This document shows, in pieces, positions 35,307 through 46,132 of a stretch of DNA of 64,000 nt. Location of the stretch: the NCBI RefSeq assembly GCF_018069875.1, contig NZ_JAGQDF010000002.1, positions 464,608 through 528,607 on the forward strand, written 5' to 3'. How positions within the stretch are numbered: the first letter of the stretch is position 1; each line of letters begins with the position of its first letter. The translations under genes were made by a program, and so were the position numbers. Source of the stretch: Ideonella alba (GTDB lineage Bacteria; Pseudomonadota; Gammaproteobacteria; Burkholderiales; Burkholderiaceae_C). The notes beneath the pieces are model-generated. The model saw only the letters and a list, made by a program, of their open reading frames with translations. It was not told the DNA's origin and searched no databases.

Positions 35307-37290
35307 GGTAGATCTCCAATGCCAAGTCTCTTGATATGCCTTCGACACCTTGCAGGTCCTCGACGCTGGCGGCGGCCACGCCGCGCACGCCCCCGAAGCG
35401 CTGCAGCAGTTTCGCGCGTTTCTTGGGGCCCACGCCGGCAATGTCTTCCAGCCGGCTGCCGCCGGTGCGCACGCTGGCGCGCTTGCTGCGCATGCCGGTG
35501 ATCGCGAAACGATGCGCCTCGTCGCGGATCTGCGCCACCAGCATCAGTGCCGCCGAGTCCGGCGGCAGTGACAACTTCTCGCGGCCGTCGGCAAACACCA
35601 ACTCTTCCAGGCCGACCTTGCGGCCCTCGCCTTTCTCGACACCGACGATCAGGCCCAGGTCCAGACCCAGCTCGCTGAACACCTCGCGCGCCATGCTCAC
35701 CTGGCCCTTGCCGCCATCCACCAGCACGATGTCGGGCAGCCGGACCTTGGCGGTGGGGGGCGGCACGCCTTCGGCCGCCACCTGCTCGGCCAGCTTGGCG
35801 TAGCGGCGTGTCAGCACCTGGCGCATGGCCGCGTAGTCGTCACCCGGGGTGATGCCGTCGATGTTGAAGCGCCGGTACTCGCCGTTCTGCATCTTGTGGT
35901 CCTGGAACACCACGCAGGATGCCTGGGTCGCCTCGCCGGCCGTGTGGCTGATGTCGAAACATTCGACACGGAACGTATCCGGGTCGTCGATCGCCAGGTC
36001 CAGCGCGTCGATCAACGCACGGGTGCGCTCGCGCTGCGAGCCTTCCTCGGCCAGCAGCCGCGCCAGCGCCAGGTCAGCGCCGGTCTGGGCCATCTCCAGC
36101 CAGATGCGGCGCTGCTCGCGGGGCTGGTGCTGGGCGCTGATCTTCACGCCGGTGGACTCGGCCAGCGTGGCCAGCAGGCCCTTGTCCACCGCGTGGCTGG
36201 TGACCAGCAGCGGCGGCGGCGTGCCCTGCAGGTAGTGCTGGGCGATGAAGGCGTCCAGCACCTGCTGCTCGGGGCTGCGCGTGTCCTCGTCGCCGCCAGC
36301 CAGCGCGGTGGCGTCCTCCACATGGGCGGGGAAGAAGGCGCGGTCGCCCAGGTGCCGCCCGCCACGCACCATCGCCAGGTTGACGCAGGCGCGCCCGCCG
36401 GCCACCTTCACCGCCAGCACGTCCACCTCGCGACCGGCCGAGGACAGGCTGCTCTCGTCCACCGCCTGCTGGTGCTGCACCTTGGCCAGTGCGCTCAGGC
36501 GGTTGCGGACCTCGGCGGCCTTCTCGTACTCCAGCGCGTCGGCAAACGCCATCATCTGCGCCTGCAGGTCGGCCACCACCTGCTGCTCGTCGCCGAGCAG
36601 GAAGCGCTCGGTGTCGCGCACGTCGCGGGCGTAGTCCTCGGCCGAGACCAGGCCCACGCAGGGGCCCGAGCAGCGGCGGATCTGGTAGAGCAGGCAGGGC
36701 CGCGAGCGGTTGGCGAAGACCGTGTCCTCGCAGGTGCGCAGGCGGAAGACCTTCTGGATCAGCTGGATCGCCTCGCGCACCGCACCGGCGCCCGGGTAGG
36801 GCCCGAAGTAGCGGTGCTTGCGGTCCACCGCGCCGCGGTAGTAGGCCACCCGCGGGAAGCCGCCGCCGGTGATCTTGACGTAGGGGTAGCTCTTGTCGTC
36901 GCGGAACAGGATGTTGAACTTGGGGTTCAACGCCTTGATCAGGTTGTTCTCCAGCAGCAGCGCCTCGGCCTCGGTGCGCACCACCGTGGTCTCCAGGCGG
37001 GCGATGCGCGCCACCATCAGGCCGATGCGGGTGCCGCCGTGGTCCTTCTGGAAGTAGCTGGAGACGCGCTTCTTCAGGTCGCGCGCCTTGCCCACGTAGA
37101 GCACGTTGTCGCGCGCATCGAAGTAGCGGTAGACGCCGGGCAGGCCGGGCAGCGCGGCCACCTCGGCCAGCAGGCGCTCGCGGGCGGCCGCCGCCGCCTC
37201 GACCAGCGCCTGCTGGGCGCGGGCCTCGGCGGCCTCGCTGGCCGGGGCAGGAACGGGGGACGGCTCGGGGACTTCCATGCAGGCGCGCAT
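35293..37290 (-). CDS. uvrC: Excinuclease ABC subunit UvrC
   Basis: A 665-aa nucleotide-excision-repair nuclease. GIY-YIG domain ([27 protein letters not shown]), UvrB-binding UVR domain ([16 protein letters not shown]), the C-terminal RNase H-like nuclease ([13 protein letters not shown]) and tandem HhH motifs at the end. It makes the two incisions around DNA lesions. Start at 37290 has AAGGG upstream; an ATG at 37278 also exists. Divergent from earP. Confidence 0.96.
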   Translation of the reverse strand: MRACMEVPEPSPVPAPASEAAEARAQQALVEAAAAARERLLAEVAALPGLPGVYRYFDARDNVLYVGKARDLKKRVSSYFQKDHGGTRIGLMVARIARLETTVVRTEAEALLLENNLIKALNPKFNILFRDDKSYPYVKITGGGFPRVAYYRGAVDRKHRYFGPYPGAGAVREAIQLIQKVFRLRTCEDTVFANRSRPCLLYQIRRCSGPCVGLVSAEDYARDVRDTERFLLGDEQQVVADLQAQMMAFADALEYEKAAEVRNRLSALAKVQHQQAVDESSLSSAGREVDVLAVKVAGGRACVNLAMVRGGRHLGDRAFFPAHVEDATALAGGDEDTRSPEQQVLDAFIAQHYLQGTPPPLLVTSHAVDKGLLATLAESTGVKISAQHQPREQRRIWLEMAQTGADLALARLLAEEGSQRERTRALIDALDLAIDDPDTFRVECFDISHTAGEATQASCVVFQDHKMQNGEYRRFNIDGITPGDDYAAMRQVLTRRYAKLAEQVAAEGVPPPTAKVRLPDIVLVDGGKGQVSMAREVFSELGLDLGLIVGVEKGEGRKVGLEELVFADGREKLSLPPDSAALMLVAQIRDEAHRFAITGMRSKRASVRTGGSRLEDIAGVGPKKRAKLLQRFGGVRGVAAASVEDLQGVEGISRDLALEIYRALH

Positions 37291-37313
37291 TGTGCCCTTC
37301 GATAATGCCCACC

Positions 37314-38369
37314 ATGGCTGCGCCGCTCTGGGACCTGTTCTGCCGCGTGATCGACAACCACGGCGACCTCGGCGTGTGCTGGCGTCTGGCCGTGGACCTG
37401 GCCGAACGGGGCCAGCGGGTGCGGCTGTGGGTGGACGATGCCGCCGCGCTGGCCTGGATGGCGCCGCAGGGCCACCCGGGCGTGCAGGTGCTGCGCTGGC
37501 AGGAGGACGCCTTGCCCACGCCGGGCGAGGTGGTGGTCGAGGCTTTCGGCTGCGACCCACCTCCGGCCTTCGTCGCCGCGATGCGCGCCGAGCAGCGCCC
37601 GCCGGTGTGGCTGAACCTGGAGTACCTCAGCGCCGAGCCCTATGTGGAGCGCAGCCACGGCCTGCGCTCGCCGGTGATGAGCGGCCCGGGCGCCGGTCTG
37701 GACAAGTGGTTCTTCTACCCCGGCTTCACGCCCGCCACCGGCGGCCTGCTGCGCGAGCCCGGCCGCATCGAGGCGCTGGACGCCTGCGCGCGCGATGCCT
37801 GGCTGGCCGCCTGGGGCGTGCAGGCACGACCCGACGAGCGACTGGTCAGCCTGTTCTGCTACCCCGGCGCGCCGGTGGACCGGCTGCTGGCGGCCCTGGC
37901 CGGCACCCCGACGCTGCTGCTCACCACCCCGGGCGCAGCCACCGCCGCGCTGCAGGGCCGCGCGCTGCCGCCGGGCCTGCGCAGCCTCGCCCTGCCCTGG
38001 CTGCCGCAGGCCGCCTACGACCAGTTGCTGGCCGTGTGCGACCTGAACCTGGTGCGCGGCGAGGACAGCTTCGTGCGCGCCCAGTGGGCCGCGCGCCCCT
38101 TCCTGTGGCAGATCTACGTGCAGGACGACGGCGTGCACCAGGCCAAGCTGGAGGCCTTTCTGCAGCGCCTGCGGCAGGATCAGCCACCGGCAGTGGCCGG
38201 CGCGGTGGCCCAGGCCTTCCGGGCCTGGAATGGCTTTGCCGCCGACGGGCTGGACCCGCTGCCGCCGCTGGCGGATTGGCAGGCGCTGACCCGGCGCTGG
38301 CGCGACCGGCTCTTGACCCAGGTCGACCTGACAACGCAGCTCCTCGCCTTTGTCACCGAAAGGCGTTAA
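37314..38369 (+). CDS. earP: EF-P arginine rhamnosyltransferase EarP
   Basis: A 351-aa inverting GT-B glycosyltransferase that uses dTDP-rhamnose to modify Arg32 of elongation factor P. The N-terminus ([22 protein letters not shown]) and the C-terminal [15 protein letters not shown] region match EarP. An ATG at 37305 would add three residues. It lies 166 bp upstream of efp on the same strand, the standard pairing. Confidence 0.95.
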   Translation: MAAPLWDLFCRVIDNHGDLGVCWRLAVDLAERGQRVRLWVDDAAALAWMAPQGHPGVQVLRWQEDALPTPGEVVVEAFGCDPPPAFVAAMRAEQRPPVWLNLEYLSAEPYVERSHGLRSPVMSGPGAGLDKWFFYPGFTPATGGLLREPGRIEALDACARDAWLAAWGVQARPDERLVSLFCYPGAPVDRLLAALAGTPTLLLTTPGAATAALQGRALPPGLRSLALPWLPQAAYDQLLAVCDLNLVRGEDSFVRAQWAARPFLWQIYVQDDGVHQAKLEAFLQRLRQDQPPAVAGAVAQAFRAWNGFAADGLDPLPPLADWQALTRRWRDRLLTQVDLTTQLLAFVTERR

Positions 38370-38382
38370 AATTCAAGGCTTT

Positions 38383-38442
38383 GCGAAAAACGGCTGGCTG
38401 GGCCTGCACCGGACAGCCTGGGGCGCAAGCCCGGTTTTTCGC
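38383..38442 (+). promoter_or_regulatory. Structured leader of efp
   Basis: Arms GCGAAAAAC (38383-38391) and GTTTTTCGC (38434-38442) are perfectly complementary around a GC-rich interior with a CAGCC/GGCTG-like helix. TAAAAT at 38367-38372 may be the -10 of an efp promoter, although no clear -35 is seen. A 5'-UTR control element or an earP terminator with a T run inside the stem are both possible. Confidence 0.45.
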
Positions 38443-38535
38443 GACCCACTCATTTCAATCAGGCCCCGGTCACCCCGCGGATACCCCGCGACGGCACGCT
38501 GAACAACGCCCCGGGCCCCCAGCTGGAACAGCACC

Positions 38536-39090
38536 ATGAAACTCGCTCAGGAAATCCGCGCCGGCAACGTGATCATGCAGGGCAAGGACCCGATGGTCGT
38601 GCTGCGCACCGAATACAGCCGCGGCGGCCGCGGCGCCGCCACCGTGCGCATGAAGATGAAGAACCTGCTCAACGGCGCCGGCGCCGAAGTGGTCTTCAAG
38701 GCCGACGACAAGATGGAGCAGATCGTCCTGGACACCAAGGACTGCACCTACACCTACTTCGCCGACCCGATGTACGTCTTCATGGACGCCGAGTACAACC
38801 AGTTCGAGGTCGAGGCCGAGAACATGGGCGACGCGGTCAGCTACCTGGAAGACAACATGCCGGTGCAGGTCGTGTTCTATGACGGCAAGGCCATCTCGGT
38901 CGAAATGCCCACCACCGTCGTGCGCGAGATCGAGACCGAGCCGGCCGTCAAGGGCGACACCTCGGGCAAGGTCATGAAGCCCGCCCGCATCGTCGGCACC
39001 GGCTTCGAGATCGCCGTGCCGCTGTTCGTGGAAAACGGCGACAAGATCGAAATCGACACCCGCACCCACGAATACCGCAAGCGCGCCTGA
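38536..39090 (+). CDS. efp: Elongation factor P
   Basis: A 184-aa three-domain translation factor that rescues ribosomes stalled at polyproline. The domain I loop reads YSRGGRGAA with Arg at position 32, the residue rhamnosylated by EarP, in place of the Lys34 used by EpmA. Directly downstream of earP. Confidence 0.97.
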   Translation: MKLAQEIRAGNVIMQGKDPMVVLRTEYSRGGRGAATVRMKMKNLLNGAGAEVVFKADDKMEQIVLDTKDCTYTYFADPMYVFMDAEYNQFEVEAENMGDAVSYLEDNMPVQVVFYDGKAISVEMPTTVVREIETEPAVKGDTSGKVMKPARIVGTGFEIAVPLFVENGDKIEIDTRTHEYRKRA

Positions 39091-39128
39091 CGCGGCGCAG
39101 CGCCCGGCGCGGTCCGGGCAGGCATCAT

Positions 39129-39153
39129 GGGCACCTTCTCAGGTGCCCTTTTT
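39129..39153 (+). terminator. Rho-independent terminator of efp
   Basis: GGGCACCT / AGGTGCCC stem with TCTC loop, followed by TTTTTCTT. It stands 39 bp after the efp stop and just before the next start codon. Confidence 0.92.
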
Positions 39154-39163
39154 CTTGTCCACC

Positions 39164-40108
39164 ATGGCCCTGTCCTTCGATTTCGAACACACGGTGACGG
39201 CCCCGTTCCGCATGCAGCCCGGGCTGCGGCGGCTGGCGGCCGACACCCCCCAGCTGACCCCGGTCGCCGCCGGCTCGCGCCACCTGCGTGAAAAGGTGGC
39301 GGTGTTGCAGCGCTGGCCGACCGAGGCGCTGCTGACCTCCCCGGGTGCCGACCCCACACCGGCGCTGGATGCCCTGGCCGCCCATGCCGCGCAGGCCCAC
39401 CCGACCGCCTGGCAGGTCCAGCCCGATGGTCGCTGGCACGCCCCGGTGCTGGGCTGCACGGTCGCGCCCGACGGCACGCTGCAGGCCGATCCCGGCGCCT
39501 GGGCCGAGCCCGCCCGCGCGCTGGCGGCGCTGCCCGCCCCGCTGCGCCGCAGCGCGCTGCTGGCGCTGGCCTTCGCCGAGGACCTGGCCCTGGTCGACGG
39601 CCGCGACGGCAGCCTGGCCTGGCTGGCGGTGTGCCTGCCCTCGCACTGGGCGCCGCGCGACAAGATCGGCCGGCGCTTCGCCGAAGCCCACGCCCCGGTG
39701 GCCGATGCCGACAGGGTGCGCCAGGCTGGCGCCCACCTGATGAAACTGGTCTGCGGTCCGGATGCCTGGGAGCGCTTCGTCTGGACGATCACCGATTCGC
39801 CGTGGCTGCATGGCCACCCCGACCGCGCGCCCCACGCCTGGCCACGCGACCTGGACCCTGGCCGCCCCGGCGACGCCTGGTTCCGCACCGAGCACCAGTG
39901 CTTCCTGCCGCTGCCCGCGCTGCAGCAGGCGATCTTCACGATCGGCGTGCAGGTGCGCCCGCTGGCCGAGGCGGTCGACACGCCCGAGCGCGCCCAGGCG
40001 CTGCACGACACGCTGGCCAGCATGAGCCCTGCGGTGCTGGCCTACCGCGCGCTGGACGGCGTGCAGGGGCCGCTGCTGCGCTGGCTGGCGGCCCGCGCCG
40101 CGGCATGA
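39164..40108 (+). CDS. DUF3445 (heme-dependent oxidative N-demethylase alpha-like) protein
   Basis: A 314-aa protein of the DUF3445 family. GRRFAEAHAPVADADRV, FRTEHQCFLPLPALQQAIFTIGVQVRPL and the N-terminal LREKVAVLQRWP fit the family, whose characterised members are the alpha subunit of a heme/flavin N-demethylase. No partner subunits are nearby, so its role here is open. Its stop overlaps the mnmC start (ATGA). Confidence 0.82.
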   Translation: MALSFDFEHTVTAPFRMQPGLRRLAADTPQLTPVAAGSRHLREKVAVLQRWPTEALLTSPGADPTPALDALAAHAAQAHPTAWQVQPDGRWHAPVLGCTVAPDGTLQADPGAWAEPARALAALPAPLRRSALLALAFAEDLALVDGRDGSLAWLAVCLPSHWAPRDKIGRRFAEAHAPVADADRVRQAGAHLMKLVCGPDAWERFVWTITDSPWLHGHPDRAPHAWPRDLDPGRPGDAWFRTEHQCFLPLPALQQAIFTIGVQVRPLAEAVDTPERAQALHDTLASMSPAVLAYRALDGVQGPLLRWLAARAAA

Positions 40109-42078
40109 AGACCGCGCCCATCGTCCCGGGCGCGCTGCGGCTGGACCAGCCCGGCTTCGAGGGCCTGCCCTATGCGCCGGCCTTCGGCGATGTCTTTCAC
40201 CCGCGCGCCGGGGCCTTCACCCAGGCGCGCCATGTCTTTCTGGCCGGCAACGGCCTGCCAATGCGCTGGCGGGGTCGCCAGCGCTTCGTGGTGCTGGAGA
40301 CCGGCTTCGGCCTGGGCAACAACTTCCTGGCCACCTGGCAGGCCTGGCGCAACGATCCGCAGCGCAGCCAGCGCCTGGTCTTCGTCTCGATCGAGAAACA
40401 CCCGCTGCGCGTGGACGACCTGGTGCGCGCCCACGCTGGCAGCGAGGCTGCCGATCTGGCGCGTCAGCTGCAGGCCGCCTGGCCGCCCCTGACCCCCGAC
40501 CTGCACACCCTGGACTTCGACGACGGCCGCGTGCGCCTGCTGCTGGCCTTCGGCGACATCGCCGACTGGCTGCCGGAGCTGGTGGCCGAGGTCGATGCCT
40601 TCTACCTGGACGGCTTTGCACCTGCGAAGAACGCGGCGATGTGGGACGCGCGCCTGTACCCGGCGCTCTCCCGCCTGGCCTCGCCAGACGCCACCGCCGC
40701 CACCTGGAGCGTGGCGCGCGATGTGCGCGAGGGCCTGGCATCGGCCGGCTTCAGCGTCGAGCGCCAACACGGCCTGGGCGGCAAGCGCGAGATCAGCGTG
40801 GCGCGCTTCATCGGTGCTCAGCGACGTGCCCTGCCCCCCCCGGGCCGCCGCAGCGCGCCCACAGCCCGCAGCGCGCTGGTGATCGGTGCCGGCGTGGCCG
40901 GCGCGGCGGCGGCCGACGCCCTGGCCCGCGAAGGGCTGAGCGTGACGGTGCTGGAACGCCGCAGCGCACCGGCGCAGGAGACCTCGTCCAACCGCGCCGG
41001 CCTGTTCCACGGCGTGCTGCATCCGCACGACGGCGCGCATGCGCAGCTGCTGCGCGCGGCGGCGCTGCGCACGGCGCAGCGACTGGCGGGGCAGCTTGGC
41101 ACCCAGGCCTTGCCGGGCGCCGTGGAGGGTCTGCTGCGCGGCGGCGGTGACGATCCCGCCGAGGTCCTGCAGGCGCTGGCCGATCAGCAGGGCCTGCCGG
41201 CCGGCTATGTGCAGGCGCTGCCGGCCAACGAGGCCTCGCGCCGGGCCGGCCTGGCGCTGCCGCGGCCACAGTGGTTCTACCCCGGCGGCGGCTGGGTCAG
41301 CCCGCCGGCCCTGGTGCGCCGCCTGCTGGACGCGCCGGGCATCACGCTGCGTCCCGACAGCGATGTCGCGCGGCTGGTCCGCGAGGGCGGCCTCTGGCAG
41401 GCGAGTGATGCGCAGGGCCGCGTCCTGGCCGTGGCCGACGTGGCGGTGGTGGCCGGCGCCCTGGACGGCCTGGCGTTGCTGGTGCCGTGGCACCCGGAGG
41501 CCGCGGACTGGCCCCTCGGCCAGCAGCGCGGCCAGGTGAGCATCGTGCCGCCGTCGCTGGCCTCGGACCTTCCGAAGCCCGCACTGCCGCTGGCCAGCGG
41601 CGGCTACCTGATCACGCTGCCCGATGCACTGGGCGGCGGCCTGCTGTGCGGGGCCACCTCGCAACGCGGCGACACGGACGCTGCCGTGCGCACGGACGAC
41701 CACCGGCGCAACCTGGCCCGCATGGCCGAGCTCACCGGCCAGCCGGTGGACCCGCTGCTGGCCGAGCACCCGGCGCTGGAGGGCAAGGTGGGCTGGCGCC
41801 TGGCCGCCGACGATCGGCTGCCCCTGGTGGGTCCGGTGCCGGCCGATGCGCCCGCGCGTGCCGGTGCGCGGCGCCAGGAGCAGCCGCGCCAGGTGCCACG
41901 CGTCGAGGGCCTGTACCTGCTCACCGCGCTGGGCTCGCGCGGGCTGACGCTGGCGCCGCTGCTGGGCGAGGTGCTGGCAGCGTGGATCTGCGGCGCGCCT
42001 GTGCCGCTGGCGGCCAGCCTGCTCGATGCGATCGATCCGGCGCGCTTCGTCGCCCGCGCCGCCCGCAAGCCGGCTTAG
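40105..42078 (+). CDS. mnmC: Bifunctional tRNA mnm5s2U34 biosynthesis protein MnmC
   Basis: A 657-aa fusion. The N-terminal MnmD-type SAM methyltransferase has [18 protein letters not shown]. The C-terminal FAD oxidase starts [18 protein letters not shown] and removes the carboxymethyl group of cmnm5U34. Together they complete the wobble modification of tRNAs. It overlaps the convergent rpiA by 4 bp. Confidence 0.95.
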   Translation: MKTAPIVPGALRLDQPGFEGLPYAPAFGDVFHPRAGAFTQARHVFLAGNGLPMRWRGRQRFVVLETGFGLGNNFLATWQAWRNDPQRSQRLVFVSIEKHPLRVDDLVRAHAGSEAADLARQLQAAWPPLTPDLHTLDFDDGRVRLLLAFGDIADWLPELVAEVDAFYLDGFAPAKNAAMWDARLYPALSRLASPDATAATWSVARDVREGLASAGFSVERQHGLGGKREISVARFIGAQRRALPPPGRRSAPTARSALVIGAGVAGAAAADALAREGLSVTVLERRSAPAQETSSNRAGLFHGVLHPHDGAHAQLLRAAALRTAQRLAGQLGTQALPGAVEGLLRGGGDDPAEVLQALADQQGLPAGYVQALPANEASRRAGLALPRPQWFYPGGGWVSPPALVRRLLDAPGITLRPDSDVARLVREGGLWQASDAQGRVLAVADVAVVAGALDGLALLVPWHPEAADWPLGQQRGQVSIVPPSLASDLPKPALPLASGGYLITLPDALGGGLLCGATSQRGDTDAAVRTDDHRRNLARMAELTGQPVDPLLAEHPALEGKVGWRLAADDRLPLVGPVPADAPARAGARRQEQPRQVPRVEGLYLLTALGSRGLTLAPLLGEVLAAWICGAPVPLAASLLDAIDPARFVARAARKPA

Positions 42079-42737
42079 AACGCCAGCGTCTTCACGCCCT
42101 GCGGCGTGCCCAGCAGGCAGACCTTGGCCTTGTGGCGGCCGAAGATGCCCACCGTGACCACGCCGGGCCACTGATTGACCTCGGCCTCCATGGCCAGCGG
42201 GTCGGTGATCTGCAGGCCGCGCACGTCCAGGATCAGGTTGCCGTTGTCGGTCACCACGCCCTCGCGGACCGTGCCGGTGCCGCCATAGGTGGCGGCAAAG
42301 CGGCGCGCCACCTGGGCTGCCGCCATCGGAATCACCTCGACCGGCAGCGGGAAGCGGCCCATCACCGGCACCAGCTTGGATTCGTCGGCGATGCAGATGA
42401 AGCGCTCGGCCAGGTCGGCCACGATCTTCTCGCGCGTCAGCGCCGCGCCGCCGCCCTTGACCATGCAACCGCTGTGATCGATCTCGTCGGCGCCGTCGAT
42501 GTAGACCGGGATGGACTCGACCTCGTTGGCGTCGAACACCGGGATGCCCAGCGCCTGCAGGCGCTCGGTGCTCTTGACCGAGCTGGACACCGCACCGCGG
42601 ATCTGGTCCTTCATCGTCGCCAGCGCGTCGATGAAGCAGTTGACGGTGGAGCCGGTGCCCACGCCCACAATGGAGCCGGGCACCACATAGGCCAGTGCGG
42701 CCTGGCCGACAAGGGCCTTGAGTTCGTCTTGCGTCAT
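42075..42737 (-). CDS. rpiA: Ribose-5-phosphate isomerase A
   Basis: A 220-aa pentose-phosphate enzyme interconverting ribose-5-P and ribulose-5-[14 protein letters not shown] (phosphate loop), [25 protein letters not shown] (catalytic region, Asp/Lys/Glu) and the C-terminal [12 protein letters not shown] are standard. Full length. Confidence 0.97.
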   Translation of the reverse strand: MTQDELKALVGQAALAYVVPGSIVGVGTGSTVNCFIDALATMKDQIRGAVSSSVKSTERLQALGIPVFDANEVESIPVYIDGADEIDHSGCMVKGGGAALTREKIVADLAERFICIADESKLVPVMGRFPLPVEVIPMAAAQVARRFAATYGGTGTVREGVVTDNGNLILDVRGLQITDPLAMEAEVNQWPGVVTVGIFGRHKAKVCLLGTPQGVKTLAF

Positions 42738-42771
42738 GGCGGCGATTATCGCTGTCGGTTACGCTGGCCTG

Positions 42772-43446
42772 ATGCACCACCTCACCCGGCGGCAGGCGCT
42801 CGCCAGCCTCGGCCTGCTGCCGCTGACAGCCCAGGCGGATCTGTGCCGCGATGGCCGCCGCCAGTCACCGATCGACATCGTGCCCACGGCGCAGGTCCCG
42901 CTGCCGCCGCTGCGCGCCGACTGGCAGCCCTCGCCGCTGCGCTGGGTCCACGATGGCCACACGCTGCGCGTGCGCAGCGCCCCGGGCAGCCGGCTGTGGG
43001 TGGGCGCGGTGCCGCACACGCTGCAGCAGTTCCACTTCCACTTGCCCGGCGGCGACCGCATCCGCGGCGAGAGCTTCCCGCTCGGACTGCATTTCCCGCA
43101 CAAGAGCCCCTCGGGGCAGCTGGTGACGCTGGTGCTGCTGTGCCGTGAGGGCGCACCCCACCCCGCCCTGGCGCAGCTGCCACTGCCCTGGCCGCGGGCC
43201 GGTCAACCCGAGCAGCGGGTGGACGGCGCCAGCGTCGACCCCGGCCGCTGGCTGCCCACCGACCTGGCCTACTACCGCTACGAGGGCTCGCTGACCAGCG
43301 CGCCCTGCACCGAGGGCGTCGTATGGCTGGTGCTGAAGGCGGTGGCCACGGTGTCTGCGGCGCAGCTGACCGCGCTGCGGGCGGTGATGGCACCGAATGC
43401 GCGCGCCGTGCAGCCATCGAACGGCCGCGCGGTCCTCGCCTCCTGA
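42772..43446 (+). CDS. Alpha-type carbonic anhydrase, exported
   Basis: A 224-aa protein. The signal peptide begins [13 protein letters not shown] (twin-Arg-like) and ends near AQA. The mature part has QSPIDI and the zinc ligands in [10 protein letters not shown], with a third His in GLHFPHKSP. It hydrates CO2 in the periplasm. Catalytic residues seem intact; mature length is slightly short for the family. Confidence 0.88.
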   Translation: MHHLTRRQALASLGLLPLTAQADLCRDGRRQSPIDIVPTAQVPLPPLRADWQPSPLRWVHDGHTLRVRSAPGSRLWVGAVPHTLQQFHFHLPGGDRIRGESFPLGLHFPHKSPSGQLVTLVLLCREGAPHPALAQLPLPWPRAGQPEQRVDGASVDPGRWLPTDLAYYRYEGSLTSAPCTEGVVWLVLKAVATVSAAQLTALRAVMAPNARAVQPSNGRAVLAS

Positions 43447-43493
43447 GGCGGGTCAGCGACAATCGCCGGTTGACCGCCCGCCCACACCCTTCT

Positions 43494-43832
43494 ATGAGCA
43501 ATTTGCCTGCCTGCCCCGCCTGCGCCGCCGACTACACCTATGAGGACGGCAGCCAGCTGGTCTGCCCCTCCTGCGGCCACGAATGGAACCCGACCGACGC
43601 CACCGCCGAGCCGGCCGCCAAGGTCTGGAAGGACGCCCATGGCAACCTGCTGCAGGATGGCGACAGCGTCACGCTGATCAAGGACCTGAAGATCAAGGGC
43701 TCATCGTCGGTGATCAAGGTGGGCACCAAGGTCAAGAACATCCGCCTGATCGAGGGCGACCACGACATCGACTGCAAGATTGACGGCTTCGGCCCGATGC
43801 AGCTGAAGTCGGAGTTCATCAAGAAGGCCTGA
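43494..43832 (+). CDS. Zinc-ribbon alkylphosphonate-utilisation-type protein (PhnA/YjdM)
   Basis: A 112-aa protein. [21 protein letters not shown] forms the N-terminal zinc ribbon (two CxxC pairs), and the C-terminal PhnA domain has [27 protein letters not shown]. Despite the name, a role in phosphonate use is not established. Physiological role unknown. Confidence 0.93.
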   Translation: MSNLPACPACAADYTYEDGSQLVCPSCGHEWNPTDATAEPAAKVWKDAHGNLLQDGDSVTLIKDLKIKGSSSVIKVGTKVKNIRLIEGDHDIDCKIDGFGPMQLKSEFIKKA

Positions 43833-43924
43833 GCCGGCCCAGACAGCTGACGTGCCGCTGAAGGCGGCCGGCGCGGTTGACCCGCCTCAAGCACCGCGAC
43901 CTCACCCGCGGGCATCGTCGCGGC

Positions 43925-45073
43925 ATGCCCTTTGCCTGCCCCGCCCTGCGGCCGCTCTCGCTGGCCGCCCTGATCCTGCTGGCCGCCACGGCCGGCGCCG
44001 CCCTCCCTGCCAAGCCCGATGAGGGCGTGGCTGTGCCCGTCACGCCCGCGATGACCGGCGCCGGCATCGTCTCCAGCGGTGTCCAGCTGCCGCCGATCCC
44101 GCCGGTCACCGGCAGCCGCCGCCAGCCGGTGGCGTCCTGGGGCAAGCCGATGCCCTACCCGATCATCGTGGCCGACCGCCGCAACAACCGGCTGATCGAG
44201 ATCGCGCCCGACAAGCGCATCGTCTGGGAGATGCCCTCGCCCGACCTGAGCTTCTACCGCGGCAACGAGGACGTGAACTTCTCGGCCGACGGCAAGACGC
44301 TGGCGGTCAGCGAAGAAGACAACTTCGACATCCATCTGGTCGACTACGACAGCCGAACCGTCACCTGGACCTGGGGCATCCCCGACCGGCGCGGCAAGAC
44401 CGGCCGGTTGATGAACTACCCGGACGACTCGCACCTGCTGGACGACGGCCAGTTCCTGACCGCGGACATCCGCAACTGCCGGGTGCTGATCGTCAACCCC
44501 AAGACCGACCAGATCACCACCCAGTGGGGCCGACCCGGCCAGTGTAGGCACAACCCGCCGCACACGCTGGCCTGGCCCAACGGCGCCACGCCGATGGACA
44601 ACGGCGACATCCTGGTCAGCGAAATCACCGACGCCTGGATCTCGCGCATCACGCGCAGCGGCGAGGTCAAGTGGAGCGTGCGCGCGCCCAAGCTGCGCTA
44701 CCCCTCCGACGCCTTCCCCACGGTGGACGGCCAGCAGGTCATCGTGGCCGACTTCGCCAAGCCGGGCCGCATCATCATCTTCGACCCCAGGACCGGCAAG
44801 GCCACCTGGGAGTATTTCGAGACCAGCGGCGAGAAGATGCTGGACCACCCCTCGATCGCCCGCGAACTGCCTGACACCGGCGACATCCTGGTGGTGGACG
44901 ACCTGCGCAACCGCGTGCTGGTGATCGACCGCCAGACCAAGGCCATCATCTGGCAGTACGGCGTGACCGACACCCAGGGCCACGCGCCGGGCTACTTCAA
45001 CTACCCCGACGGCGTGGACATCGACGTCTTCCGCGACTGGCGGCCCACGGCGGCGGCCGGCGCGAAGAAGTGA
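43925..45073 (+). CDS. Exported PQQ/NHL-like beta-propeller protein
   Basis: A 382-aa secreted protein with an N-terminal signal peptide (SLAALILLAATAGAALP). Repeated blades such as NNRLIEIAPDKRIVWEM, NCRVLIVNPKTDQITTQWG and NRVLVIDRQTKAIIWQYG mark it as an arylsulfotransferase/PQQ-like propeller. Catalytic residues are not identified. Possibly a lone binding protein. Confidence 0.78.
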   Translation: MPFACPALRPLSLAALILLAATAGAALPAKPDEGVAVPVTPAMTGAGIVSSGVQLPPIPPVTGSRRQPVASWGKPMPYPIIVADRRNNRLIEIAPDKRIVWEMPSPDLSFYRGNEDVNFSADGKTLAVSEEDNFDIHLVDYDSRTVTWTWGIPDRRGKTGRLMNYPDDSHLLDDGQFLTADIRNCRVLIVNPKTDQITTQWGRPGQCRHNPPHTLAWPNGATPMDNGDILVSEITDAWISRITRSGEVKWSVRAPKLRYPSDAFPTVDGQQVIVADFAKPGRIIIFDPRTGKATWEYFETSGEKMLDHPSIARELPDTGDILVVDDLRNRVLVIDRQTKAIIWQYGVTDTQGHAPGYFNYPDGVDIDVFRDWRPTAAAGAKK

Positions 45074-45094
45074 CCTGAGACAATCGCGGCCACC

Positions 45095-46132
45095 ATGGCC
45101 CTGATCCCGTACGCCCTCACCCGCCCCATCCTGTTCGGGATGGACCCCGAAGCCGCGCACGAGCTGACGCTCGAGCAGATGGCGCGCTTCCAGAACACGC
45201 TGCTGCAGTGCCTGTGGTCGCAGCCCCGCGTGGACGACCCGGTCACCGTGGCCGGCCTGCGCTTTCCCAACCGCGTGGGCATGGCCGCCGGCCTGGACAA
45301 GAACGGCCGCGTGATCGACGGCCTGGGCGCCATGGGCTTCGGCTTCATCGAGGTGGGCACGGTCACGCCCAAGGCCCAGCCGGGCAACCCCAAGCCACGC
45401 ATGTTCCGCCTGCCGGCGAAGAACGCGCTGATCAATCGCCTGGGCTTCAACAACGAGGGCCTGGACGCCTTCCTGGCCAACGTGCAGCGCGCGCGCAGCT
45501 TCCGCGCCAGCGGCGGCATCCTGGGGCTGAACATCGGCAAGAACGCCGTCACGCCGATCGAGAACGCCACCGCCGACTACCTGAGCTGCCTGGACGGCGT
45601 CTACCCGCACGCCGACTACGTCACCGTCAACATCAGCAGCCCCAACACCAAGAACCTGCGCGCACTGCAAAGCGACGAGGCGCTGGACGGCCTGCTGGGC
45701 GCGCTGGTCGAGCGCAAGGCCCAGCTGTCCGCGCGCCTGGGCCGCAGCGTGCCGATGTTCCTGAAGATCGCCCCCGACCTCGACGAAGACCAGGTGCGGG
45801 TGATCGCCGCCACACTGAAGAAGCACGGCATGGACGGCGTGATCGCCACCAACACCACGATCGCCCGCGACGCGGTGCAGGGCCTGCCGCATGCCGACGA
45901 AGCCGGCGGTCTGTCAGGCGCCCCCGTGCTGGAGCCCAGCAACCGGGTGATCCGCCTGCTGCGCGCCGAGCTGGGCGCGGGCTTCCCGATCATCGGCGTG
46001 GGCGGCGTGCTCAGCGGTGAGGATGCGCGCAGCAAGATCGCCGCCGGGGCCGACCTGGTGCAGCTCTACACCGGCCTGATCTACCGCGGCTCGCCGCTGG
46101 TGCGCGAAGCGGCGATGGCGCTGCGCCACTGA
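45095..46132 (+). CDS. pyrD: Quinone-dependent dihydroorotate dehydrogenase
   Basis: A 345-aa class 2 DHODH of pyrimidine synthesis. The N-terminal membrane-association helices ([26 protein letters not shown] region) come first; [19 protein letters not shown] and the catalytic-Ser region [14 protein letters not shown] follow, with the FMN phosphate loop [11 protein letters not shown]. The stop abuts the convergent ggt stop with no gap. Confidence 0.96.
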   Translation: MALIPYALTRPILFGMDPEAAHELTLEQMARFQNTLLQCLWSQPRVDDPVTVAGLRFPNRVGMAAGLDKNGRVIDGLGAMGFGFIEVGTVTPKAQPGNPKPRMFRLPAKNALINRLGFNNEGLDAFLANVQRARSFRASGGILGLNIGKNAVTPIENATADYLSCLDGVYPHADYVTVNISSPNTKNLRALQSDEALDGLLGALVERKAQLSARLGRSVPMFLKIAPDLDEDQVRVIAATLKKHGMDGVIATNTTIARDAVQGLPHADEAGGLSGAPVLEPSNRVIRLLRAELGAGFPIIGVGGVLSGEDARSKIAAGADLVQLYTGLIYRGSPLVREAAMALRH

